A DNA stretch of 16,296 bases, from positions 1-16,296 of the forward strand of contig CANQHY010000020.1 in the NCBI GenBank assembly GCA_947623975.1, read 5' to 3'. The notes beneath the pieces are model-generated. The model was not told the origin of the DNA. It did not search any database and was given only the letters and a program-made list of their open reading frames with translations. Made by a program: the position numbers and the translations under genes. This document shows, in pieces, positions 1 to 7,122 of the stretch (its first letter is position 1; each line of letters opens with the position of its first letter). Origin of the DNA: an uncultured Bacilli bacterium. GTDB lineage: Bacteria > Bacillota_I > Bacilli_A > RF39 > UBA660.

Positions 1-468
1 TAAGGGATACACCCTATTAATAATTTCAACTGTTTTTCTAGCAGCTGAAACATTTGGATAAGGTCCAAAGAATTTATTTTTAGTTTTATTTTTCTTCCTA
101 TTTAAGTTTCTTACTACTTTAAGTGTTGGATATTCTTCATCGGTAAGTTCAATATACGGATAACTTTTATCATCTCGCAATAAGATATTATACTTAGGAT
201 CGTATTTTTTTATCAGGGTTATTTCTAGGATTAATGATTCTAGTTCACTGTTAGTAACAATGTATTCAAAGTCAACAATATCGTTAACTAACATCAAAGT
301 TTTGCCCGTGACAGTACCAGTAAAATAACTTTTTAATCTATTTTTTAAGTTTTTTGCTTTTCCAACATAAATTATTATGCCATCTTTGTTTTTCATCTGG
401 TAGCTTCCTGGTAATTCAGGAACTAGCGAAAGCTTTTCTTTAATGTGTTTTTTTATTTCGTCACGCAT
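1..468 (-). CDS. uvrC: UvrABC system protein C, N-terminal part (runs off the window)
   Basis: UvrC makes both incisions during nucleotide excision repair, acting with UvrA and UvrB. The 156 visible residues cover the GIY-YIG nuclease domain, which makes the 3' cut. PELPGSYQM lies at residues 17-25, so the GIY element reads GSY. It is followed by IIIYVGKAKNLKNRL (31-45), with the family's catalytic Tyr at Y34 and Arg at R44, and by the acidic residue of SLILE at E82. YNILLRDDKSYPYI (93-106) and FFGPYPN are further UvrC signatures. Family members are about 600 residues, so roughly three quarters lies beyond base 1. The ATG at 468 is preceded by GGTGAT four bases upstream. A TATACT -10-like element (485-490) lies just before that, but no -35 was found. 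The gene follows the terminator of the zinc-ribbon gene, so it is probably transcribed separately. Confidence 0.96.
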   Translation of the reverse strand, partial: MRDEIKKHIKEKLSLVPELPGSYQMKNKDGIIIYVGKAKNLKNRLKSYFTGTVTGKTLMLVNDIVDFEYIVTNSELESLILEITLIKKYDPKYNILLRDDKSYPYIELTDEEYPTLKVVRNLNRKKNKTKNKFFGPYPNVSAARKTVEIINRVYPL

Positions 469-501
469 AAAAATCACCAACAAAAGTATAACATATTGAA
501 G

Positions 502-533
502 AAAAAAAAGAAATTCACATTTGAATCTCTTTT
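502..533 (-). terminator. Rho-independent terminator after the zinc-ribbon gene
   Basis: On the minus strand GAGATTCA and TGAATTTC pair over 8 bp, including one G-U, around the loop AATG. The 3' arm runs into eight Ts, and flanking A/T can extend the stem. It lies about 90 bases past the stop of the zinc-ribbon gene and separates it from uvrC. Confidence 0.85.
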
Positions 534-619
534 CTAAAATCATGCATCATTTTACCTATTTAAAGCAATATCTATTAAGAAATGTAACTTTCATTGACTC
601 TAATATAATGTTCGTATTT

Positions 620-1534
620 TTATTTTGCAAAACTTTCAATTTCGTCCATATTGAATTCAAACTTTTCTGTTCCAGGGAAAGCTTTTGATCCACTAACAGA
701 AACAGCAGAATTTAAAACTGGATTTATTTTTGTCAAGACATTATAATCAATACTATTGCTTGAATTATATATTACAACCCATGCAACTTTATTAGTAGTA
801 AGATTTGTATAAGCACCCAATATCATGGTTCCACTTTCTTCTAATTCGATAGTAACAAATTCTTTATTTCCATACTCTTTAAGCTGTGCTTGTTTTGCTA
901 CAAGTCCTGATGATTCAAAATAATCTTTTAAAGTAGTCATTTTAAGTTTAAGCTGAACAAAACTCCCATCTACTAAATACAATGCAGCTTGCCAAGTATT
1001 CTCTAAATCGCCTAATAATAAAGCATTACCAGAAATTTCATAAATCATATTGCTAGGGACTTTAAGACTAACCCCATCTATTGTAATTTCTCTAGCCGAA
1101 TTATCTCCTTCAGCATTTTGATTACCATTATTATTATCATTGTCATTTATATTAGTGTCGTTATTTCCATTATTATTATCTTTTCCATCTAAAAACTTAG
1201 GAACAAAAATTACAGCTAATACAACAACAGCAACTATTAGTAAAATGACTATAATAACAGCAAAATTATTCTTTTTAGGTGCCATATTGTTCTGATAAGG
1301 GACTTGGTTCATTCCATTATTATAACCATTATTATTTGGATTATTTGGAATCCACATATTTTGATTTTGACCATTTACCATATTATTTCCATTGTTAACA
1401 CTGTTATTTTGATTATTTGGCACGTTTCCATTATTATTCATATTATTAGTATTAGTCTGATTGACTGGTGTGCCACAACTTTGACAAAAATTATCACCAG
1501 CCCCAAGTGGAGCTCCACAATTCTTACAATTCAT
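620..1534 (-). CDS. Zinc-ribbon, single-pass membrane protein with Asn-rich linkers, function unknown
   Basis: This 304-residue protein begins with a compact zinc ribbon: CKNC at residues 3-6 and CQSC at 17-20, the usual CxxC-CxxC form. Residues 26-85 are a low-complexity stretch dominated by Asn, with Gly, Gln and Met. A hydrophobic segment (FAVIIVILLIVAVVVLAVIF, 91-110) is the only membrane span. After it comes a second Asn/Asp-rich linker (119-145), then a folded-looking domain of about 155 residues (147-304) with alternating beta-like segments and no motif I recognise. The ribbon and first linker are probably cytoplasmic and the C-terminal domain outside, as in other Firmicutes zinc-ribbon membrane proteins; this topology is inferred. 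The ATG at 1534 follows an AAGGA ribosome site. It is a single-gene unit with its own promoter (1628-1656) and terminator. No function is claimed. Confidence 0.85.
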   Translation of the reverse strand: MNCKNCGAPLGAGDNFCQSCGTPVNQTNTNNMNNNGNVPNNQNNSVNNGNNMVNGQNQNMWIPNNPNNNGYNNGMNQVPYQNNMAPKKNNFAVIIVILLIVAVVVLAVIFVPKFLDGKDNNNGNNDTNINDNDNNNGNQNAEGDNSAREITIDGVSLKVPSNMIYEISGNALLLGDLENTWQAALYLVDGSFVQLKLKMTTLKDYFESSGLVAKQAQLKEYGNKEFVTIELEESGTMILGAYTNLTTNKVAWVVIYNSSNSIDYNVLTKINPVLNSAVSVSGSKAFPGTEKFEFNMDEIESFAK

Positions 1535-1627
1535 CTTTTTATCCTTCTTTCCATATTTTTATTTTTTTCAATACTCCCACAATTAACCTTACGATAATAA
1601 TACCTACGAGCTATTGTCTATACGTTA

Positions 1628-1656
1628 ATTATAATAATTCAATTTTTATTTTGCAA
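1628..1656 (-). promoter_or_regulatory. Sigma-A-type promoter of the zinc-ribbon gene
   Basis: On the minus strand TTGCAA (1651-1656), a 17-base spacer, then a perfect TATAAT (1628-1633). The expected start of transcription is near 1621, which leaves a leader of about 87 bases before the ATG at 1534. Confidence 0.75.
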
Positions 1657-1736
1657 TTTATATTTGTAATATCTTTTATAAAATTTCGGTTGATTGACAT
1701 AGTTAAACACAAAAAGAATTATAAAAAGAAATTTAC

Positions 1737-3152
1737 TTATTTTTTATTATCAAAATATTTTCTTATTTCCTCATAATCTGAATATGGCAGATAATCATGC
1801 CCCACCGCCATATAGTTATCTCTTCCTTTTCCTGCAATTAAAATAATATCGTTAGCACTAGCATTATCTAATGCATATCTAATAGCTTTTATGCGGTCTT
1901 TTATTCTAATGTAATTTTTACAAGGAGAATCAGCTATCATTTCATCAATAATAACATCGACATCTTCATCTCTTGGATCGTCCATCGTAAATACCACTAA
2001 ATCACTGTTTTCTAAAACGACCTTTCCCATATCTTTTCTCTTCTCTTTTTCACGTCCACCAGCAGAACCAGTCACTGTAATAATTTTTTTCTTAGCGATG
2101 CTTTTTAGAAAAGTTAATATTTTATTTAGGGCATCAGACGTATGGGCATAATCTAAAACTATTTTATACGATTGTCCAAAATCTAAAAATTCCATTCTGC
2201 CCTCTATCTTTTTTATATTAGTAATACGACCTATTATCTCTTCCATTTCATAACCTAAAGCTACTAAAGCAAGAAAACTAGCCATTAAATTCTCTACATT
2301 AAAGCTTCCTACTAAAGGTGAGGTAACAGCATACTTTTTCTTATTAAAAATAAATGTTATATCTGTGCTGCTATCTTTTGTAACGACTTGCTTAATTTGT
2401 AGATCAGCACCATCCCTATAACCATAAGTTAACACTTTTTCTTTGCAGTATGACAAAACCTTTTTGAAATATTTTGAGTCATAATTTAGTACCGCTGTGC
2501 CGCCAGGTGCTGTTTTACTAAACAACTGACACTTGCATTCGACGTAGTTTTCGATAGTTTTATGGATATTCAAATGATCTTCCGTTATGTTAGTAAGTAT
2601 TGTTACTGCAAATTGAAAATTATCGAGGCGATGGCGATAAAACGACTCAGACGATGCTTCTATACTTACATAATGGCATCCTGCTTTTTTAAACCTTTCT
2701 AAATATGGATACATCCTGTCAACATCAGGAGTAGTATTTCTAATAGCCTCTTGAAATTTTTTACATTTTAAGCCATTTGTACCAATATAAGCACAATCGT
2801 CCCCTATCAAATTTTGAATTACCTCAGCGACAGTAGTTTTACCATTTGTACCTGTTACAGCAATTAAAGAAAGCTCCTTTTCAGGGTAGTCATAAAAACG
2901 AGCCATAAGTTTTGGTAGTTCTATATTTGTATCTTCGACCATAATAACAGGCACTCTAGCTTCTATTTTTCTACTAGCTACAATCGCTACAGCCCCATTT
3001 TTCAAAGCTTCATCGACAAAATCGTGTCTATCGCAGGTAACCCCTTTTGTACAAACAAAAAGGTCACCTTGCTCTATTTCTTTAGAATTAATTTTTATAC
3101 CTTTTATTAAAGTATCATATTGACAATGATACAGTTCATTTAATTTTTTCAT
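1737..3152 (-). CDS. murE: UDP-N-acetylmuramyl-tripeptide synthetase MurE
   Basis: MurE is a cytoplasmic Mur ligase that uses ATP to add the third amino acid, meso-diaminopimelate or L-lysine, to UDP-MurNAc-L-Ala-D-Glu in peptidoglycan synthesis. The 471-residue protein shows the P-loop GTNGKTT (101-107), NTTPD (139-143) for substrate binding, the central motif TNITEDHLNIH (187-197), a lysine at YVECKCQLF (203-211) where the carbamylated Lys sits, GRMEF (318-322) and DYAHT (334-338). The amino-acid-selecting loop reads DDPR (391-394). An Arg there is typical of the meso-diaminopimelate DNPR type, but GKGRDNY (441-447) lacks the usual GKGHE of that type, so the substrate is left open. The start is the ATG at 3152, with GAGGG upstream. 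An in-frame ATG at 3215 would add a hydrophobic 21-residue leader not expected in a Mur ligase. A TATACT element (3169-3174) may be its -10 box. Confidence 0.95.
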   Translation of the reverse strand: MKKLNELYHCQYDTLIKGIKINSKEIEQGDLFVCTKGVTCDRHDFVDEALKNGAVAIVASRKIEARVPVIMVEDTNIELPKLMARFYDYPEKELSLIAVTGTNGKTTVAEVIQNLIGDDCAYIGTNGLKCKKFQEAIRNTTPDVDRMYPYLERFKKAGCHYVSIEASSESFYRHRLDNFQFAVTILTNITEDHLNIHKTIENYVECKCQLFSKTAPGGTAVLNYDSKYFKKVLSYCKEKVLTYGYRDGADLQIKQVVTKDSSTDITFIFNKKKYAVTSPLVGSFNVENLMASFLALVALGYEMEEIIGRITNIKKIEGRMEFLDFGQSYKIVLDYAHTSDALNKILTFLKSIAKKKIITVTGSAGGREKEKRKDMGKVVLENSDLVVFTMDDPRDEDVDVIIDEMIADSPCKNYIRIKDRIKAIRYALDNASANDIILIAGKGRDNYMAVGHDYLPYSDYEEIRKYFDNKK

Positions 3153-3204
3153 ATATCCCTCTATTACAAGTATACAATATAAAATAAAAAATATATACAA
3201 AATA

Positions 3205-3233
3205 TTGAAAATCATTTTATTTCGGAATAATAT
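3205..3233 (+). promoter_or_regulatory. Promoter of the arginase-family gene
   Basis: TTGAAA (3205-3210), a 17-base spacer, then TAATAT (3228-3233). The ribosome site GGTGAT (3240-3245) and the ATG at 3249 follow closely, giving a leader of only about 10 bases. Confidence 0.6.
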
Positions 3234-3248
3234 TAAAGTGGTGATATT

Positions 3249-4100
3249 ATGAAGGTAAGTGTTGTTAATGCCTATTCTGATTTAGGCCTAGATATTGATG
3301 GTAGTAGTAGTGGTCCTACAAAATTAAAACCCTTTGAAAAAAATTGCACCATATATGATGTAGAATGTCTTACCAAAGAAAAAGAGCGATCTAAAGATAA
3401 TAAAAAGAAAAATCTTAAAGCTTTAAATCAATTTAATGAAAAATTATACAAAACAATACTAGGTATCGATGATTTTGTTATTACTGTAGGTGGTGATCAC
3501 AGTGTTGCAATAGCATCTGCCCTCGCTTCTAAAAAGAAAAATGGAAACATTGGCATAATTTGGATTGATGCACATGCTGATTTCAATACCTTTGATACAA
3601 CTGTATCAGGAAATATTCATGGTATGCCCTATGCTACCGTAACCTTCAATAATGGCAAGGAATTAACTAATTTTTACGATGGCGATTATTACAATACCCA
3701 AAATGCTGTCCTAATTGGAGCTCGTGACATTGAAGAGGAGGAATACATCAATTTAAAAAGGGCTGGTATTAAACTATTTACAATGGAAGATATTAAAAAA
3801 GAGGGCATTGAAGAAATAATGAAAAAAGCAATAAAAATTGCTACCAAAGATACAATCGGAATGCATATAAGCTTTGATATTGATGTAATTGACAAAAAAT
3901 TTGTTAAAGGAGTATCAACTCCTGTAGAGAATGGTATAAATTTTGAAGAAGCAAAAAAAATAATAGCAGTTTTATTATCTTACAGGAAACAATTTAAATC
4001 CTTAGATTTAGTTGAATTTAACCCTTCTTTTGATATTGATAATAAAACATTAAAAATTGCTAAAGATTTATTAGAACAAACAATAAAGGGCATCTCTTGA
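3249..4100 (+). CDS. Arginase/agmatinase-family ureohydrolase, probably arginase
   Basis: Ureohydrolases are two-manganese enzymes that hydrolyse guanidino groups. Arginase converts L-arginine to ornithine and urea. All six expected metal ligands are present: H84 in GGDHS, D107, H109 and D111 in DAHADFN, and D210 and D212 in SFDIDVID. SGNIHGMP (120-127) resembles the substrate loop of arginases more than that of agmatinases, and E256 in LVEFNPS matches the conserved late Glu. The segment after the second metal motif is less usual: DKKFVKGVSTPVENGI replaces the more common DPxxAPGTGTPVxGG, so the exact substrate is not certain. The 283-residue length is slightly short for arginase (about 300). 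The ATG at 3249 has GGTGAT three bases upstream. The gene stands alone, divergent from murE and convergent with recO, with its own terminator. No ornithine or arginine pathway partner is nearby. Confidence 0.88.
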   Translation: MKVSVVNAYSDLGLDIDGSSSGPTKLKPFEKNCTIYDVECLTKEKERSKDNKKKNLKALNQFNEKLYKTILGIDDFVITVGGDHSVAIASALASKKKNGNIGIIWIDAHADFNTFDTTVSGNIHGMPYATVTFNNGKELTNFYDGDYYNTQNAVLIGARDIEEEEYINLKRAGIKLFTMEDIKKEGIEEIMKKAIKIATKDTIGMHISFDIDVIDKKFVKGVSTPVENGINFEEAKKIIAVLLSYRKQFKSLDLVEFNPSFDIDNKTLKIAKDLLEQTIKGIS

Positions 4101-4109
4101 TGCTCTTTT
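4085..4109 (+). terminator. Terminator overlapping the arginase stop codon, possibly used from both sides
   Basis: AAAGGGCATC (4085-4094) pairs with GATGCTCTTT (4099-4108, one G-U) around the loop TCTT. The stop TGA (4098-4100) begins in the loop and ends in the 3' arm. The T-run on the plus strand is short. The convergent recO gene ends at 4113, so the same hairpin, followed by a short T-run on the minus strand, could also stop the recO operon. Confidence 0.7.
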
Positions 4110-4112
4110 AAA

Positions 4113-4898
4113 TTAATTATTAGTTAGTACGCCATTAATTTTTAAAACTGTTTTATATTTATCCTTAGTTTTTAAATAAATTCCGGTGTGAAGATCATAA
4201 TACTCATCTAAAAATTCTTCTATTTCTTTTGCAATTTCATCTTTTATTTCTAGTTTTTTAATTTTATCTATTATTACATAATAAAGCATTCTTATCATTT
4301 TAACAGTTTCCATTTGGACAATTTTCTCATTAGTATAACAATTTTTACAAATATAGCCAAAAGATGATGCTGCCAAAGTTATGATGGAAGAGGTATCCCC
4401 ACAACTACTACAAGCATCTATACTTGGTCTTACACCTAAATACTCCAAATATTTAAGTCTTGCAATATTAAAAATTATATTGGCATTAAAGCCTTCATCT
4501 ATTTTATTTAAACAAGATAAGAATATATCATAAATACTTTTTCTTTCATCTTCTATAATATTTTTATCTTTTACTACCTGACTCGTCAAATCGACTAACA
4601 AAAAAGCATACATTTTTTTTTCTAAATCACGATAATCCATAACAATATTTTTAAAAATTTTCATTATATCGACTGCTATTAACGTTGAAATAGCATCTTC
4701 TTTATAAGAAATATCAAAACTTGCATAAATTAGTTTATTACTTGCAGCATGAAAGGGACTTTTAGTCTTACGACACCCTTTTGACAATATGCTAATTATT
4801 CCCAAATCACGACTAAAAACCTTAAGAATCTTACTAGATTCACTGTATACTTGTTCCCCTATTACTATTCCCTTTGTTTTTACTATCTTCAAGAGCAT
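4113..4898 (-). CDS. recO: DNA repair protein RecO
   Basis: RecO helps RecR load RecA on single-stranded DNA during recombinational repair. The 261-residue protein has the N-terminal OB-fold typical of the family, starting KTKGIVIGEQVYSESSKILKVFS, where GIVIGEQ and SKILKVFS are the recognisable parts. The central helical region ends in a four-Cys zinc finger: CSSC (163-166) and CKNC (184-187). RecO zinc fingers are common in Firmicutes. I start it at the ATG at 4898, four bases after AGGA. A GTG directly upstream (4901) lies too close to that ribosome site. Its first 59 bases overlap the 3' end of the small YqzL-like gene, so translation is probably coupled. It is the last gene of the yqfC-recO operon. 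Confidence 0.93.
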   Translation of the reverse strand: MLLKIVKTKGIVIGEQVYSESSKILKVFSRDLGIISILSKGCRKTKSPFHAASNKLIYASFDISYKEDAISTLIAVDIMKIFKNIVMDYRDLEKKMYAFLLVDLTSQVVKDKNIIEDERKSIYDIFLSCLNKIDEGFNANIIFNIARLKYLEYLGVRPSIDACSSCGDTSSIITLAASSFGYICKNCYTNEKIVQMETVKMIRMLYYVIIDKIKKLEIKDEIAKEIEEFLDEYYDLHTGIYLKTKDKYKTVLKINGVLTNN

Positions 4899-4977
4899 CA
4901 CTTCCTAGTCTTTTAATAAACAAGTAATATTTTATATCTCCCGTTCTTTTAAACATTTCCCAAAGTAAATCTTCCAT
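4840..4977 (-). CDS. yqzL: Small YqzL-like protein
   Basis: This reading frame of 45 residues begins MEDLLWEMFKRTGDIKYYLF. The pattern W-x2-F-x2-TG-x-I-x2-YL resembles the YqzL family, a small protein of unknown function encoded between era and recO in Bacillus; the position here is the same. The ATG at 4977 follows GGTGAT by four bases, the same arrangement as several other genes in this window. The charged tail after residue 25 (ending GNSNRGTSIQ) is read while the DNA also encodes the start of recO in another frame, with a 59-base overlap. That tail may therefore be poorly conserved. A short inverted repeat (4986-5000) overlaps its ribosome site. Confidence 0.72.
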   Translation of the reverse strand: MEDLLWEMFKRTGDIKYYLFIKRLGSDALEDSKNKGNSNRGTSIQ

Positions 4978-4985
4978 TATTATCA

Positions 4986-5000
4986 CCATTATTATAATGG
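4986..5000. repeat. Perfect short inverted repeat between era and the YqzL-like gene
   Basis: CCATTA and TAATGG flank TTA in the plus-strand reading. In the minus-strand transcript the 3' arm ends in the GG of the GGTGAT ribosome site of the YqzL-like gene. No T-run follows, so it is not a terminator. Confidence 0.5.
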
Positions 5001-5007
5001 TACTTTT

Positions 5008-5895
5008 TTAGGAATTTAATTCATCTAAGCCTAATTCTCTTAAATATTTTTCTTTTTCACGCCAATTGTCAATTGTTTTTACATAGGTTGTAAGATAGAC
5101 CTTTTTGCCTAGTAAAGCTTCAATGTCACCACGGGCATAAGTTCCAACTTTTTTTAACATACTCCCGTTTTTACCAATAATTATTTTTTTAAGATTATCA
5201 CGATCTACTATAATTAAAACTCCTATTTCTACTTTTCCTTCTTTTTCTTCGAAAGATTCGACAACACAAGTAATTGCATGAGGAACCTCATCTTTTGTCA
5301 ATCTTAATAATTTTTCCCTTACTATCTCGCTAATTAAAAAATTTCTGCTGACATTAGTTACCTCATCATCATTATAATATTTAATACCATCATTTAAATA
5401 TTTTTTAATAGTCTCAATTAAGTCTTCGATATTATCTCCTTTTAGTGCCGATAGCGGGATAATTTCACTAAACTCATACAAATCCTTGTATTTATTAATA
5501 AGAGCTAAAAGTTCATCTTTTTTAAGTAAGTCTATTTTATTTAATATTAGCATAACTGGTTTATTTAAATTTTTAATTTTTTCTAAGATAAAAGTATCGC
5601 CTTTTCCAAAAGGTTTTAAGGCATCTACTAAGAATAAAATAACATCGACATCTTCGATCATAGTATAGGCCTTTTTATTCATGTAAGTTCCAAGTTTATT
5701 AACTGGTTTATGAATACCAGGTGTATCGATAAATATTATTTGAGAATCAGAATCGTTATATATTCCCTCGATTATATTACGGGTTGTCCCACTGACATTC
5801 GAGGTAATGGCAATTTTTCTTTCTAGTATAGAGTTTAATAATGTGCTTTTACCAACATTAGGTCTCCCTACAATACTTACAAAACCGCTTTTCAT
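5008..5895 (-). CDS. era: GTPase Era
   Basis: Era is an essential GTPase that binds 16S rRNA near its 3' end and helps mature the 30S subunit. All G motifs are visible in this 295-residue protein: GRPNVGKST (10-18), the switch SGTTRN (35-40), DTPG (57-60), NKID (119-122) and SALKG (149-153). The C-terminal KH domain contains IIIGKNGSMLKKVG (238-251), followed by ARGDIEALLGKKVYL. The usual GKGG of the KH loop is GKNG here. Length matches the family (about 300). The ATG at 5895 overlaps the cdd stop as ATGA, with GAGGAT upstream inside cdd, so translation is coupled. YbeY in the same operon also acts on 16S rRNA 3' maturation. Confidence 0.97.
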   Translation of the reverse strand: MKSGFVSIVGRPNVGKSTLLNSILERKIAITSNVSGTTRNIIEGIYNDSDSQIIFIDTPGIHKPVNKLGTYMNKKAYTMIEDVDVILFLVDALKPFGKGDTFILEKIKNLNKPVMLILNKIDLLKKDELLALINKYKDLYEFSEIIPLSALKGDNIEDLIETIKKYLNDGIKYYNDDEVTNVSRNFLISEIVREKLLRLTKDEVPHAITCVVESFEEKEGKVEIGVLIIVDRDNLKKIIIGKNGSMLKKVGTYARGDIEALLGKKVYLTTYVKTIDNWREKEKYLRELGLDELNS

Positions 5896-6278
5896 TTTAA
5901 ATCCTCACTATTAAAAGGAAATGGGCAAAGATCTTTTACTTTTAAAACAAGAGATTTCCCTTCAGGGTTCATACAAATAACTTTAGCATCTTCATCAAAT
6001 AGCTCCGATATTACTTGTCTACAAGCAAAACAAGGCATTCCTATTTTTTCGTTGTCACACATTACATAAAGTTCCTTAAAGTCATTTTTTTTATAGCCGT
6101 TGCTAACAGCAGCAAGAATAGCACTCCTTTCTGCACAAATAGAAGAACCATAAGCTGCATTTTCAACATTTACACCGCAGAACTCACGATCATCATTCAT
6201 AACGACAATACTGCTTACTCGAAAACCTGAATAAGGTGAATAACTATTTTCTAATAATTTAACTAATTTTTCTTTCAT
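5892..6278 (-). CDS. cdd: Cytidine deaminase
   Basis: This zinc enzyme deaminates cytidine and deoxycytidine to uridine and deoxyuridine for pyrimidine salvage. The 128-residue protein has the core motifs CAERSAI (48-54), giving zinc ligand C48 and catalytic E50, and PCFACRQ (82-88), giving zinc ligands C83 and C86. The usual PCGACRQ has Gly where this protein has Phe. NVENAAYG (37-44) binds the nucleoside in this family. Length is that of the homotetrameric bacterial type. The ATG at 6278 has a strong AGGAGG. It lies 8 bases after dgkA and overlaps era by four bases. The position between dgkA and era is standard in Firmicutes. Confidence 0.95.
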   Translation of the reverse strand: MKEKLVKLLENSYSPYSGFRVSSIVVMNDDREFCGVNVENAAYGSSICAERSAILAAVSNGYKKNDFKELYVMCDNEKIGMPCFACRQVISELFDEDAKVICMNPEGKSLVLKVKDLCPFPFNSEDLK

Positions 6279-6286
6279 AACTCCTC

Positions 6287-6682
6287 CTAAAATAATTCTA
6301 TAATTTTTGGCAAAAAGATAATAAATCCTGCAATAAATGCAATAAAAGATGAAACCATAACTGCTGAAGCTGAAACATCTTTAGCAACTTTTGCTACTGG
6401 ATGAATATTAGGCATGGCAAGATTTACAGTCTCCTCTATCGCTGTATTTACAAGTTCTAACGATATTACAAGAGCAATGAAAAGAAGACAAATAAGCCAC
6501 TCAATACTACTGATTTTAAAAATAATACCACCTATTATTACGAGCAAAGTAAATAAAAGGTGAATTTTTAAATTTCTAACATTTTTAAGGGCGAAAATGC
6601 CTCCCTCAAAGGCATAACTAAAACTCTTTACAATATTTTTATTTTTACTTTTCTTTTTAATTTTTTTACCTTTCGATACCAT
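6287..6682 (-). CDS. dgkA: Undecaprenol/diacylglycerol kinase (DgkA family)
   Basis: A small integral membrane kinase. Gram-positive members mainly phosphorylate undecaprenol, which feeds the lipid carrier for cell-wall synthesis. The 131-residue protein starts with a very basic tail (KGKKIKKKSKNKN), then has three hydrophobic segments at about 42-57, 62-78 and 105-125. The family signature ELVNTAIEETVNL is at 76-88 and HPVAKVAKD at 94-102. The second segment and the metal-binding Glu residues (E76, E83) match. I place the start at the ATG at 6682, inside the end of ybeY (17-base overlap), with AGGAGG about 12 bases upstream. An upstream in-frame ATG at 6727 would add 15 residues lying wholly within ybeY and is less likely. 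Confidence 0.92.
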   Translation of the reverse strand: MVSKGKKIKKKSKNKNIVKSFSYAFEGGIFALKNVRNLKIHLLFTLLVIIGGIIFKISSIEWLICLLFIALVISLELVNTAIEETVNLAMPNIHPVAKVAKDVSASAVMVSSFIAFIAGFIIFLPKIIELF

Positions 6683-7112
6683 AACGAGATAATACCTCCT
6701 CTTGTTTTTTAAACATAACCTCTTCATCTTCTTTAGTCATATGGTCATAACCCAATAAATGTAAAAAACCATGAACAGCTAAAAAATATAATTCTCTTTT
6801 AAAAGAATGCCCATATTCTAAAGCTTGGCTTCTAGCCTTATCTATTGATATATAAATATCTCCTAAAATACGAATGTCACATCTATTGAACGTCTTATCA
6901 TCTTCTAAAGCAAAGCTTATGACATCTGTTGCCATATCCTTACCACGATACTCTCTATTAATTTCCCTAATTTTTTCGTTATCGACAATAATAACATTAT
7001 AAATAATATTATCTAATTTTTCATCTTTAGCAACACTTATCAAAAATTCTTTTAATTCTTTAAGTTCTTTAGCTAATTTTTCATTTGTTTCATTAAATAC
7101 TTCTATTTCCAT
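6666..7112 (-). CDS. ybeY: Endoribonuclease YbeY (rRNA maturation factor)
   Basis: YbeY is a metal-dependent single-strand endoribonuclease involved in 16S rRNA 3'-end processing and late ribosome quality control. The 148-residue protein carries the zinc motif HGFLHLLGYDH with H114, H118 and H124, the family's HxxxHxxxxxH. TDVISFAL (62-69) and LGDIYIS (83-89) are other conserved family segments, and the N-terminal half has the expected NREYRGKD. The ATG at 7112 has GAGGT upstream and lies 10 bases after vanZ. Its 3' end overlaps dgkA by 17 bases. Being next to era fits their shared role in 30S maturation. Confidence 0.95.
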   Translation of the reverse strand: MEIEVFNETNEKLAKELKELKEFLISVAKDEKLDNIIYNVIIVDNEKIREINREYRGKDMATDVISFALEDDKTFNRCDIRILGDIYISIDKARSQALEYGHSFKRELYFLAVHGFLHLLGYDHMTKEDEEVMFKKQEEVLSRYGIER

Positions 7113-7122
7113 AAATACCTCA

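Noticed and set aside
1304..1776. Plus-strand reading frames rich in Ile over the zinc-ribbon gene
   Set aside because: They are the reverse of the Asn-rich codons, lack ribosome sites, and overlap a well-supported gene, its promoter and the 3' end of murE.
3153..3215. A 21-residue hydrophobic extension of MurE
   Set aside because: The ribosome site GAGGG sits before the ATG at 3152. Mur ligases are cytoplasmic, and the extension covers the likely promoter.
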